Shown: piece by piece, positions 23,307-34,627 of the stretch
How positions within the stretch are numbered: the first letter of the stretch is position 1
How the letters are laid out: each line of letters opens with the position of its first letter
Origin: Agelaius tricolor
Taxonomy: Eukaryota; Chordata; Aves; Passeriformes; Icteridae
Assembly (NCBI GenBank): GCA_023055355.1
Contig: JALJCS010000037.1
Location: forward strand, 1,612,001-1,676,000
Length of the DNA: 64,000 nt
Direction: 5' to 3'
Position numbers and translations under genes: made by a program
Notes under the pieces: model-generated
The model's database searches: none
Told to the model about the DNA's origin: nothing
The model's input: the letters and a program-made list of their open reading frames with translations, nothing else

Positions 23307-25179
23307 GTAAGGGAAGCTGGGGGAGAGTGGAAACCTTGGAAAGCTCAGAGATGTGAGGCAGAAGGTCTGTCACTGGGCATTTTGATGGCTCACCTCTGCT
23401 CTAGCCTGGTGGTGGGGCTGAGGGGTGCTAGCAGGGTCACAAAGTGGGGACCCCTACCAGCAAAGTGTGAAGAAGATGGGCACAAGATGGGGATTTGGAA
23501 TGCTGGATTTACCAGTTCTTTGATGTGACAGCTGCAGGCACGTGCTGTTTATCTGCTTCTCAGTTGGGTTGTTCTGCTGTCCAGTCTGGAAAACGTGAAT
23601 TTACCCCATCTCCATTCCTTCTCTGGCCATTTTCACTGCAGAGCACCACAATTCCCATTAATGCCTGCCCCTGCCTGGTGGTTACCTAGGTTGGATGTGT
23701 CCTCCAGCCCTTCCTGGTGGAGCTGTGAGCTCTGCCATCCTTCCTCATCTCTAGGTGAGGGTTCTGCTGAGCTGTTCTGCTGGTGTGCAGAGCCTGCCTG
23801 TGGAGCAGCAGCCAGCCCTGCTGGGAGCCAGGTGTGGGGCTGGCCAAAGGACAGATTTCACCTTGCCTTCTGTCTTTGTTGGATGACATCTGGGAGTGCT
23901 GCAGTCTGCAGTGAGCCAAGAACACAGAGAACAGCAGAAACAACACAGGGTGACAGGACATTGCATGAGAGGGTGGCTTGGGGACTGTGCTGGGTTTTTG
24001 TGCTGTGACTCACCAGTGGCTCATCAGCCTTGGGCTGGATGCCTGTCCCTGGTGATCCTGGCTTGCTGAGTGTCTGAAGAGCACCCAAACTCCATCTCCT
24101 TGCAGAGGGGTGCCATCCCAGCTTAGTCCCAGCTCTCCATGTGAGCTGCTTCCCCCTCAGCCATGAGTTTCTTCACCCATGTGTGTATGAGGTTCATGGC
24201 TGCAGGTAAAGATGTTGGTGTCTGGCTCTGCCAGAGGGTTTAAAGGATGGCTCACTGTGGAGAAGGCTTTTCCTAAGCCTCCCAAAGCCCCTGAATGTTA
24301 TTAATACATGGATTAGGACAAGAAATCCTTCAGAGTTATGAACACCTTATGGGGTGCTGGGGGGTGACCTTGTTCTCATCCCTCCCTGCTCAGCTGAGAT
24401 GCAAATACTGAACTTGGTCTTACAAACTCATTTTCCTGGTCTAGACAATCTTCTCTTCTTAGTGTTCCTGTTCCTCAAGGCTTGTCTGCTTGGCAGGCAT
24501 GGCTGCAGCAGGAGGGTGATGCTGCATGGATTCCCTGTGTAGACAGCCCTGGGCATCACCTAAAGCCCCAAGAAGGGCTGGGAGGTGCCAACAGCCAGGC
24601 TGACAGATGGAGGTGGTGCAGGAGGAGGCTCTTCTCATCCAGATGTCACAGAGCAGAAGGATTTTTTGTTTCAGGCATTGGCAAAGCGCAGGCACCTCAG
24701 CGGGAGAGGGGAGATGCATTCAGCTGTCCCCTGGTTCAGAGGAGGAGAGAAACAGCTCTGCCTAGAGCAGAAACCGTGGGGACACTGTATGGAGGCAGAG
24801 CATGACTGCCCTGCTGGAAGAGCCCTGTGGCTCCCCTGGCCAGCCCCATCCTTGGCAGGGAGCAGGGCTGGCTGATCCTGCCGTGGCCTCGGTTGTGAGG
24901 AGCTGCTGCTCTGCCATGCCAGCCCAGCTGCTGCTCCTGCTGTGACCCCAGCTCCCAGAGCAGCTTGTCACTCCTGCTGGATGCCCCACGCTTGAGCAGG
25001 ATGTGTCAGATCTGGTTTGCAGGGAAGGGGGAGATGCTCATTATCCCGGGAGTTGTGCTGGAGCTGAACCTCGGCAGCTGCTCTGCGTTCCCAGCCCTGG
25101 TGCCCATGGTCCCTGGGCAGGCAGGGGCAGAGCATCCTGTATCCCAGCCTTCGAGTACATCTCCTGAAATCTGTCCTTC

Positions 25180-25757
25180 TGTTGGGGAAGATGAAACAGG
25201 AAAGCCTTATAAATATCATTGTCTGGCAAAAGATTTTGAGAATATGGAATCTATAAGCGAGATTGAAATGAAAGCAACTGGAAAACAATGGTGTGGCCAG
25301 CTGAAGGTGATCCCCTTTTGATGGAACAACACCCTCTGCTTGCAGACAGCCCCAAGGGGCAGAGCAGACCCTGCCAGCTTGGCAGAAGGGGCCCAAAGAG
25401 GAGTTTGTAGGGTTTAAAATGTAACATAGGATGGTAATGTAATGATTCTTATAGGCTGTATGGAAATGCTGTAGGATTTGTATCTTGTACTGGATTGGTT
25501 AGTGAGAATCAGAATATTCAACACAGAAGAAGATTTATGGTATTGTAATGGGAACCTCGCTCTCTTACCCTTTTACTCTCTTACCCTCTCATCCTCTCTC
25601 CCCTCTCTTCTCTCAGTCCTGCTCTGAGCTGTGCCTGGCAGCTCCCAGCAGGGCCCTGCCCCCAGGCCCTTTGCAATGAACCCCAAGTTCCAGCCCTGGC
25701 TCCAGAGATCTCTCATCTCTGTCCATCCCCACCATCCTACCCCCTGATGCTCCTACA
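25180..25757 (+). mobile_element. Solo LTR (group C)
   Basis: It begins TGTTGGGGAAGATGAAACAG and is colinear with the reverse copy at 59772-60415 down to its 3' end near 25757. Flanks TCCTTC and GGCTTC match at only 4 of 6, so the ends are less certain. The poly(A) signal present in the other copy (AATAAA) is AATGAA here. A separate AATAAA lies just outside at 25798-25803. Confidence 0.8.
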
Positions 25758-28700
25758 GGCTTCTTCCCCCTCTCTCCAACCTGGCAGTGTGCACATGAAT
25801 AAACCAGAATTTTCCTCCTGTTTCCGCCAGTTGGATCCACATGGATCGAGCAGGACTGGCTGATGGGGCTGATGACCTTCATAGCCTAACTCTAAAACTC
25901 CCTTAAGAGGCCCAAACTTCACAAGAACTGAAATTAGGCCTTTGAAAGTACCTGCTTGACCCTGCACCCCAGGACATAACCCTGTGCACCATGTCTGTTC
26001 ATCACCATTGACCAGCCTTCAACTGGAGAGAAGTTTCCCCACAGGCTGAGGCAGACTGTAACCCCATGATACACTGCATGTACTTTCAGATTTATTTTTA
26101 TTAATGTCGTTCTATTTTTAAGGGTGATTTATTTTTATCACCATGAGAGAGGAAGGCCTGTGGTTTTATGGCAGCACATAAATCCTGTCTGGATTTCAAC
26201 CTTTTCGGGTCAGGGATTTTATCCTCTCTGTGAGCATCCCAAGCGATGGGTGCCAGGGATTCCCCTGTCCTCTGCCTTCTCAGGCTGGACAGAGCATCCA
26301 TGAGAATGATGCACTCAAGTTTGTCCTCTCTGGAGGCTGAGAGCCTTCAAAGTTGCCCCTGTGAAGAGCAGCAGAGCCAGCACTGAAGCCCTCCAGCACA
26401 TTTATGGCTCATCTGCCTTCAGCCCTACCCATGGCAGTGTGGATCTGCCTTGTCCCAAGCTCCCTGGGGTGTAGACAGACCTCTGTGAGCAGGATCCTTG
26501 GTGGCAGTGCCCTGGGCTCCTGGCACACCTTTGGACAGAGAGCCCCAGGTCCCCGTGCTCTCTCTGGGGACACTCAAGCCCAGCACATTCTTTGGGTTGG
26601 AGTTTGGGGTGGGATTTGTCTGCACAATGTATTGTCTTGTGACCCTGGACACTCAGTACTGCTTCAGTGTGGAGAATAATTCCCAGTGAAAACAGAGGCT
26701 CTGAAACACTAGGAAATGCCAAAATCCACTTTGTTGCCTGACCTTAATTTGCCTTCCCTTGCGTCTCTGTCGTGTGACTCACTCTGTAATTAAATGATTG
26801 CTGCCCCCCTGACAAATTTGAAACCTGTGTTGTGGAGCCCCAGCTCATCAGAGCGTTTCAGAGGGAGCAGTGACATCTGCACATGAGCAAAATGTCATCT
26901 CCCTCATCCCTCCTGCCTTGGAAACAGCCAGGCTGCTTGGTCTGACTGCAGATCCAGAGACAAATGGGCACTGCTGGAATGTGACACAGTGACCATGCCC
27001 AGCTGCCACATCAGATGGGACAGGGACATCTCTGGGGCAGCATGTGCTCCTTGGCTGGAGATGTTCAGCCAACATCCCCCATGCTCCTGGCAGGCACTGC
27101 CTGTGCTGTTTGAGACCAGAACAGGGCAGGTTTGTTGTCTTGTGGGACTGGCTGTCAGCTCTCCTCACTCTCCACATTTTGAAGAGATGTGGGAGCAGTG
27201 CTGGTGCTGCTGCTCGTGCCACGCTCTGGGATCCCCCTGGGTACAATCCAGGAGTGCTTGCTGCCTCGCTGGCCTCCCTCACCAGCCTCCATGAGAGCAT
27301 CCCTTTCCAGCAGCATATGCAAATCCTGATTTGTGAGCACAATTACCTGCTTTGTATGCACAAAACCGTTCACTTGCACATTCTGTGGGCATTGCTGAAG
27401 AGACCTGCTGGAGAATCAGTCCCTCAGGGCCAAATGCTGGAAGAAACAGCCTCTGATTTTGTGCTGTCAGGCTTGCTGGAGCAGTGGCATAAATGAGATG
27501 GATAGCTACCTTGATTAGCAGGTGCAAATGTGTTGAATTTTTTTTCCCCCCCATCTATAAATCAGGCTTTTCTTCATCAAAATTCTCACATTGCATCCAC
27601 AATTGGTAGCCCCCCTCCCCCTGCTCCCCAAAGCACGAGCTTGAAAGAACCAGATGAAATGTAGTAGCAAAGGTTCTTTTCTGGAAATTGGCAGGAGGAG
27701 ATAAAAACAAAAAAAAAACAAAACAAAACAAAAAAAAGGTTTCCATCATCATCCAAATAGGCCAGTTTGTCACCAGAGCCACAGATGGCACTGCTGTCTG
27801 GGTAGGACAGGGGTGTGTTGTGGGCAGGAGGCAGATGAAAGTCATTTTACACAGAGCTATTTTTTTTTTTTTAAGGGCAACCTGTTAAAGGGATTTGGAG
27901 GTTGCAGAGCTGAGCATGTAAATCAGGAGATGACCAACCTTGACGAGGGTGTATTTGTGTTTATGGAAACAGCCACCCCTTCCTATAGTTCAATTTAATA
28001 CCATGAAGGTTCTGTGCTCACCAAGTAATATTTGTTTGTTCTTGTGCTCCTCTGCTATTTTCGCTGTTTCCCAGTGCCTTTATTGACTCAGACTTTTATA
28101 GGACGAGGTTCTGTCTCTCCAAGGTATGGAGTTTAATAACTTGGTCAAAACCCATGTAATATCCCATTCCTTTTCCTGTGGTGGCACAGCTTGCCTTGTG
28201 CACCAAGCAGGGCAGGAGGCAGTTAACTCCCAAGCTAATTTAGCTCCAGGCTGAAGTGTTATACATAAACAGCAATCAGAACTCGTGCCTGCCAGGGGCC
28301 GAGTTAAGGTTATCTCTGCTGTCTTTGCACTCTCATTTTCTGCCATTAGAGTGTTTAATCCTGCAGCTGCTAATGTTCTTGTAATGGCATTTTCTGTGCT
28401 TGTCTAAAGAGCACAGGGAGGAGGGAACAGGGATGGGTTTTGCTGTATGGAGCTGCTCCTGAGCCCCTCCTTCTGACTGGGCCATCCAACCAGTGCTGCA
28501 GGGGCTTCTCACCTCTGCATGGCCAGCTCTGGGGCAGTGCCCAGCCCAGAAGGTGACAGCTGTGCCACCCTCAGGGCCTCTCTGCTTCCTTGCATCAGCT
28601 CATGTGTTCCTTGGAGGTGTGGTGTAGGAGCTGAGCAGATGATAATGAGAATTAAATCTGTGCAGAGCTTAAACTCAGGCACCATCCTTGGAGGTTAAGC

Positions 28701-29719
28701 TTGCACTTCGGTGCTGTGATGGATGAGGGTGAGGAGGGGGACTTGCAGCAGGGATGGAGGAGGGATAACTGTCAAATTCACTCCAGGTTTTCCCTCCATG
28801 CTCTGTGCCAGGCCAGCAGGGCAGGAGCCACTTCCTTTGTCTTGTTCCTAGAGTTCTAAGCTGGTTCTGGAAAAACTGCATTTCTCATCAGGATGAAGCA
28901 GAGGCTCAGGTTTGGAAAGTGCCATCCCTGAAGAGCAGGAACAGCAGGGGTCAGAGGTAGAAGAGGAGCTTTTCAGAGAGCTTTACTGGGAGACTGGGAA
29001 TGTGGTGCTGCAGCTCTGAGGCTCAGTGGCACTGAGGATGCTCTGCAGGGTGTGTGTGTCTCCAGACAGGAGTGGACACAAAAACTGTGGCTGAGCTCTG
29101 TATCCCTTTGGGTGGGAGAGGCAGCCCTGAAACAGGTGTGAGTGTGTTTGTGTGATGCTCACACAGCTGGCAAGGTGTGTGTTTGTACCCCACAGCCTTT
29201 GGGATCAGGCTGCCACCCCAGCTGGGGTTGGGCTTGTCCTGTGCACTGGGGCACAGCCCTGGCACAGCAGGGCATTGCTGCAGGACAAGGGTGAGCTCCT
29301 GGTAAGCACTGGAGGTGCTGCCAGGGGGGAATCACGGACACCAGCAGTGCCAAGAGAAGCCTGACAAGCAGCAGCTTTGCTCCACTACTCCCAGAGCTCC
29401 CCCAGCCCCTTAAAAGTGCCAGAGACAGCACAGAGCAGCATCCCTGGGAGCACAGGGACTCTGGGAGCCTCCATTCCTGCTGTGCACTGGGTGGGTGGAT
29501 TAGGGGGATTCTTGCAGCCTTATCACCACGGATCACTCTCTCCATAATGAGGCTAACAGGCTTATCCTGGCAGGCTGATGGTTCATCCTGCAGCCCTGCT
29601 CTGCTGCTCCCAGGCCCTGTGGGGATGGGCAGGGAGGGTGTGGGTGTAGTGTGAGACCCCATTCCAGCAGAAGCAGAGTGTAGTGAAGGAATAGTTCAGC
29701 AACTTCCAGCTTTTCTATT

Positions 29720-29748
29720 AAAAAAAAAAAAAAAAAAAAGAGAGAGAG
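29720..29748. repeat. A-run followed by GA repeats
   Basis: About 20 A residues then GAGAGAGAG. There is no recognisable retroposed body upstream of the tail. Confidence 0.9.
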
Positions 29749-32414
29749 CTAAACCCTCCACCTGTTTAATAACACACTGGAAATACAATATTGGACCTCC
29801 AGAGCTGAGCACTGGGACCTGCCCTCATTTATACTTAGTGAGCAGTGATCCTTCCTTTGTAACAGCTGAATTACTGCCATGGATTATCCAACCTGGTTTG
29901 TGGCTTCTGAATTCAAAGGCAGGGGAAGGACTGTGCATGGCAGGGTGCAGGGTGGTGGCAGTGGGAGCAGCATTCTTGTCCTGGGGGTTGTTAGATGCTG
30001 ATTCATTGGTGCTCCTGCAGCCACTGAACACTGCACAGAGGTGGGTGCAGGACCTGTGGAAATTGCATCCAGCTCCAGGTGCACTTACTTGTCAAACTTG
30101 GTTACTTTGGTTGACTTTGGCTTCAAGCTCAGCTTGAATCCTAACTCAGCTGCAGCAGGGCTGAGTGGTTAACTGTGTCCATCTCAGATGCGGTTGCTTT
30201 GAACAAAACCTCTTTAGTTTGGCCTTTTGATGGTTTGATTTATTTTAGCAGCATGTTGAAAAACGTACACTAAAGAGGGCTTAGAGGTGTGGAAACCCTG
30301 TTGCCCCCACTCCAGACACTTTATCAGGTCTTTCTCATTCCATGAGGGTTAGCCAAGCTCAGTATCCTCCCTGGCTCAGCATTGTCCCTGGGAAGGATGG
30401 GGACAGACTGAAAATAACAGTGGTTTGGGGGGCCAAAGAAGGAAGGTGGATGCTGTTGGGGAGAGGGCAAAAGCTCCTGAGAACCTGTAAGAGCACAGCA
30501 GGTTCTGCTGAAATTTTTTGGAAGCCCCACTAATTGTCAGTTCATGGTTCTTGACAGAGGCATGGATCCTAAAACACCTGACCTGGGGTGATGGAGTCCT
30601 CTGTATTCCAGCAGACTGCAGCACTCAGCTGATCCCGTGCTGGGAGCTGTCCGATCCAATTTCCAAAACCCTGCCCAAGGGGTGTAGATCACCCTGGGAA
30701 ACTTGTGGAAACCTGATCCCCACTCTCTCCTGCCCTGGATCTCCTCCCCAGCTGGTGGCACCACTTGCCCTCTCACTTACTGAAATAAACCTCCCAATAA
30801 ACCTCCCAATAAAGTCTTGAGCACTGGCTGTAGCTGCTGAACGTCCAGGATTGGAGTCGATAAAATCAATATTTCCCCTGGTTGATAGAGTTCCTCCTTC
30901 TGATGCCAAACTGAAGGAGCCATAAACAAGCCAGCAGGCAAAAAAACCCTCCTGCACCGTGGCAAGGGGGTTCCCCAGCCAGCACCCCCAGCCATAGATG
31001 TGGGGAAGGGTTTGGGCCATGGGATGCTGACCTCTGTTGGTGTTTTTGTCTTTTCTCGCTCTAATTTCTGTGGCAGGAGCCCAGAGTGAGCCAGTGCCCC
31101 AAGACTCCCAGCTCTGCTTCGCAAGCACTTTGAGATGTCTCTCATTTGCAGAGCACATATTTGTTATGTAATAAGCGCCGGGAATTAATGATCCACAGCA
31201 CGGCTGGGGAAACTTGCGTACTAAGCACCCAAGGAAAAAATAACTTTTCTTTTTTTAAAATCACTGATGGAGCCATTAGGACCTGTGTTTTCCTGCACTG
31301 AGACCGCCCCAGCCCCCAGGCAGGGCAGAGCTGAGCAGGGCCAAGCGCTGCCATCTCTCTCCCAGCTCTTTCCCTTTGGAGCAGCAATGTTCCTGCCGCT
31401 CCTGTTATGAATCATGAGGTTAGCAGCTTTTGACAGATCATAAATCAGTGCTTCCAAGTCGCTAGGACAAATCCCAGGACATTTAATCTTTAATATTAGA
31501 CGCGTTTGAGGCAGTGAATATTTCATGAAGGTGCTGTTGCATTTTAGCACATCATTAGCCGTCTCTTTTTTCCCCCCACTCTTTCCTTTTTTTGCTGCCT
31601 CTCCCTTCCCAGGCGTCTCTTCCTCAAAAATCTCAGTGGTTGAATCCCCATCTCGCTCCCTCCTGACAATAAAGCTCTTTACTGTAATCCTTGTGAGGCA
31701 TTTTAAGAACTTGCTTAAGGAGGAGCATGCAGGTAAGCTGCCACTCTGCCTTGCCGCTGTGAGGGGGGTCCCCATCTCCCCAGCATCCTCCCCATGTCCC
31801 CTCCTCAGCTGTGTTTACAGCTCAGCTTTGCTGCACTGTCAGGCACGATGTGGAGAGGAGGGGAGGGTGGGGGGGAACACTGGCAGCAGCTTGTAGCAGA
31901 AACTCCACGTGCAAATCCAATTAATCTTTTGATTTTGCTGTTTCTTGCTCCGGGTTATGTATTTCTACCAAACACTGAATCAATTTGGGCCAAGTGTGGT
32001 TGGGTTTCTGGTGTGGGAAGTGTCTTCTCCTGCTGTCAGGGAGCAGAGGGGAGCAGGGCTGAGCACCCCTTCACTGTGGGATGGGGACACAGCATGGGAA
32101 CTGTCTGGGGAGGGTGGAATTTGGGGGTTCTGCACCTTTCAGTGGGAGTTAGGGCTGCAGGAGACTCTGCTCTCTCGTCCTGGTGCCAGATGGCAGAGCA
32201 GAGTTGGGAAGGGGATGTGGGATGGGTTTGTGGTGCCCACCTTGGGCATTGCACAGGGTGGGCACTGGAAGGTCAAGATCCCTGCTGAGGAGTGAACCCC
32301 TGGCTGCAGGACTGCACAGGAACATGGGCTAAGGACAGACCTTCTGCATCAGGAAACCCCATCCCCAGCTGCTGTGGGTGCTGCATTGTGTAATCCCCTC
32401 CCTCAGAACAACTC

Positions 32415-32763
32415 CTATAGTGGATATTTTTGCCCCCAACAAGGGGAGAGAATGATGCATCTGACTCCATCTTATCAGAAGGCTAATTAATTACTTAATT
32501 ATACAATATTATTCTATACTATATTACACTATATTACATCTAAACTGAATGTGCCAAGCACTCAACTGCCCAGAATCTCGTGACTGTCAGTGACAGTCCC
32601 AACACACACAAACACACTTGGCCCTGACAGGCCAAGGAAACAGAACACCATCACTTTGGGTAAACAATCTCCACATTGCATTCGACTTTTGCACAAACAC
32701 AGGCACAGCAAATGAGATAAGGATTGTTTTTCCTTACTCTGAAGTTCAGAGAATGTGAAACCC
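32415..32763 (-). mobile_element. Truncated or diverged antisense LTR (group B-like)
   Basis: Similarity to 19115-19529 covers the GACTCCAT...AGAAGGCTAAT region, the TATA-like AT block, a GGCC-containing promoter part and AAACAATCTCCACATTGCAT. The segment corresponding to the LTR start is shortened by an internal deletion near 32745. Ends are approximate and no target duplication was assigned. Confidence 0.65.
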
Positions 32764-33664
32764 AGAAATAATCTTGGGAAGAATCGTGCCTTGCTTTTCT
32801 CTGTGAAGAGAAACGTGGCTAAAAACCACGGGTTTCTTACAGCTTTCCACATCTCCTTTGGGTTTGATGTGGGGAGGGGCAACGAGTGGGTTAGCTGGTG
32901 TAAAGTTTTCTGGGCCTCCCAGGAGGTTGAGGGAGAATAGAGCCAGGGAGACGAGTACAGATAATATTAGTGCAAATCCTTCTCCACACTTCTTGGGGGT
33001 ATCTGGTGAAATTAACAGGGCAGGAGGCTTTTACTCCCTTCACTGCCTTTATCGAATGCAATAAGCTAAAGGACAGAATTCAGAACACCGTCCTCACTAC
33101 AAGGACAGGCACCTGCGCTCCAGGCTCATGGTCTTGGTTCCAGATGAGGTCTTGCTCAGGGCGAGGGGCAACAAAGGTTCTCAGCATCTCTGCAGGCTCG
33201 GCTCTCTGTTCCTCACGTCCAGACATCACTCTAATTTCTTAATTCAGTATTGGCTCGTTGTTTTGGGGGTCTTTTCGGTAAGTTTGATGGGTTTCTTCCC
33301 ATGGCATGCTGGTCTCGAGGTTGTTTTGCATCCTCCGATGCCCCCTCCCTTCATGTCGCCTCCTCCTTGAAGGGCCATCAACTTAGCCTCAGGCAGGGCC
33401 TTACCGGATACAAAAGGAGCAATTAGCAAAAATGACCGGTGATTACAATAACAAACATGTAGAACTTCACCTGGGCCGCAACTGCTGTAACTGGTTCTGC
33501 AACCTTTTTTTTTCCCCCCCAAAAAAAATTGACAGATTTTTTCTTTATAACATCTGGAGCCCAAAGTGCTCCAGAGGAGGGCAGCAGGGGAGGAGGGCCT
33601 GACTCTGCAGTCACTGCCATGCCTGTGGGACAGAGCCATCTCACCCTTGCCTGCTCTGTCCTAG

Positions 33665-33749
33665 GAGAGTGCAGCTGCCACGAAGGGTACGCGCCGGACC
33701 CCGTGCACCGGCACCTGTGTGTGCGCAGTGACTGGGGACACAGCGAGGG
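33665..33749 (+). CDS. ASTN2: Astrotactin exon completing the first EGF-like module, probable ASTN2
   Basis: The exon starts after TAG (AG at 33663-33664) and ends before a GTGAGT donor at 33750. Two bases complete a glycine, followed by [18 protein letters not shown], which holds the last cysteines of the EGF-like module begun in the previous exon. It ends [10 protein letters not shown], with two bases of the last glycine codon left for the exon at 34553. Length is 85 nt. The last 21 bases of the exon (33729-33749) belong to the first unit of a 22-bp tandem repeat that runs on into the intron, so the exon end and its donor are copied about ten times downstream. Reading past the true donor hits an in-frame TGA at 33751-33753. 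The H in WGHSEG is Q in the mammalian sequence as I remember it, and this codon lies inside the repeat unit. Confidence 0.9.
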
Positions 33750-33990
33750 GTGAGTGGGGACACAGCGAGGGGTGAGTGGGGACACAGCGAGGGGTGAGAG
33801 GGGACACAGCGAGGGGTGACTGGGGACACAGCGAGGGGTGAGTGGGGACACAGCGAGGGGTGAGTGGGGACACAGCGTGGGGTGAGTGGGGACACTGGGC
33901 AAGGGGTGACTGGGGACACAGCGAGGGGTGAGTGGGGACACAGCGAGGGGCGAGTGGGGACACAGCGAGGGGCAAGTGGGGACACCGGGC
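33729..33990. repeat. 22-bp minisatellite spanning an exon end and its splice donor
   Basis: Units start TGA[G/C]TGGGG and end CGAGGGG. Unit 1 (33729-33750) is the last 21 bases of the coding exon plus the first donor base. Units 2-7 follow at 33751, 33773, 33795, 33817, 33839 and 33861. A 24-bp variant is at 33883. Units 9-11 are at 33907, 33929 and 33951, then a decayed unit begins at 33973. Units 5 and 9 are identical to the exon unit at all 22 positions. Most junctions recreate GAGGGGTGAGTG. Confidence 0.95.
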
Positions 33991-34552
33991 TGGAGGGGGG
34001 GGACTGCCCTGGCTTTGGTTTGCGGCATCTCGCCCTGACTGACAGGGCAGGGCCTGGTTAGAAATTGGTAAACTTTGCTGGAATTCTCTAAAGTAAAGCT
34101 GCCAGCAACTAGGACCCTGCAAGTCCTTAGAGCCCCAAATGCCACCTTTCAACTGATGCCCAGACTCTGGGGAAACGACTCCTCTTTCCCATGAAATTCG
34201 TCTCTGATTGCGGCCACACGCCCTGTCTGATAGGGCAGTGCCAAGCATGGAAATTGGCAAACTTTGCTGGATTTCTCCAAAACTAAAGCTGCCAGCAAGT
34301 AGGACCCTGCAAGTAGGGAAAGTATTAGTGCAAATCCTTAGAGCCCCAGAGATCACCCTTCAACTGATCCCCAGAGCCTGGGGAAATGTCTTCTTTTCCC
34401 ACGGAAAATGGCCTCCGTTTGTGGCATCTTGCCCTGACCGACAGGGCGGTGCCTGGTTAGAAATCACCCAGCTCTCCTCCCCCTGGGTGATCACTGTGCC
34501 ACTTGCCCAGCCCAGGGATGTGCTCAGCTGCTTCTGCCCTCTCTCCTGCCAG
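33750..34552 (+). other. ASTN2: Short intron made mostly of two tandem-repeat arrays
   Basis: This 803-bp intron runs from GTGAGT to CTCTCCTGCCAG. Its first 240 bp continue the 22-bp minisatellite that starts in the preceding exon. From about 34018 to 34465 it holds two full copies and one partial copy of a roughly 190-210 bp unit. Only the last 80-90 bp before the acceptor look non-repetitive. Confidence 0.85.
34018..34465. repeat. Tandem repeat of about 190-210 bp, 2.3 copies
   Basis: Copies start near 34018, 34207 and 34417 with TTGCGGCATCTCGCCCTG-like sequence and continue GACAGGGC, AAATTGGYAAACTTTGCTGG, AAGCTGCCAGCAA and TAGGACCCTGCAAGT. Copy 2 has an extra block including TATTAGTGCAAATCC. 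Copy 3 is cut off after about 50 bp. The source is unknown. Confidence 0.88.
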
Positions 34553-34627
34553 GCCCTGGCCCTACACAACACTGGAGCGGGGATATGACTTGGTCACGGG
34601 AGAGCAGGCACCAGAGAAGATACTCAG
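34553..34627 (+). CDS. ASTN2: Astrotactin exon (linker after first EGF-like module), probable ASTN2
   Basis: This 75-nt exon follows a pyrimidine-rich tract and CAG acceptor (AG at 34551-34552) and ends before GTGAGT at 34628. One base completes glycine, then PWPYTTLERGYDLVTGEQ and APEKIL follow, and two bases of an arginine codon are left for the exon at 35045. The peptide matches the conserved astrotactin linker and sits on the extracellular side. It is separated from the previous exon by an 803-bp intron full of tandem repeats, and from the next by a 417-bp intron. No anomalies are visible in the coding sequence. Confidence 0.9.

Larger units (their letters stand above)
23307..33664 (+). 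other. ASTN2: Intron between the two exons encoding the first EGF-like module
   Basis: This intron is about 10.4 kb, from GTAAGG to TTTCCTAG-type acceptor context. It holds a + strand LTR (25180-25757), an A-run followed by GA repeats (29720-29750) and a truncated antisense LTR (32415-32763). The rest (23307-25179, 25758-32414, 32764-33664) has no gene I can support. The part at 31390-31720 is AT-rich and non-repetitive and resembles conserved noncoding sequence. The part at 32940-33500 has more CpG than its surroundings and a 131-codon minus-strand open frame of no recognisable family. Confidence 0.75.

Noticed and set aside
29720..29748. A-run as the tail of a processed pseudogene
   Set aside because: The upstream sequence shows no gene-like body or target duplication.
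33423..34145. 240-codon minus-strand frame with [15 protein letters not shown] repeats
   Set aside because: Most of it is the reverse translation of the 22-bp minisatellite, so the repeat explains its openness.
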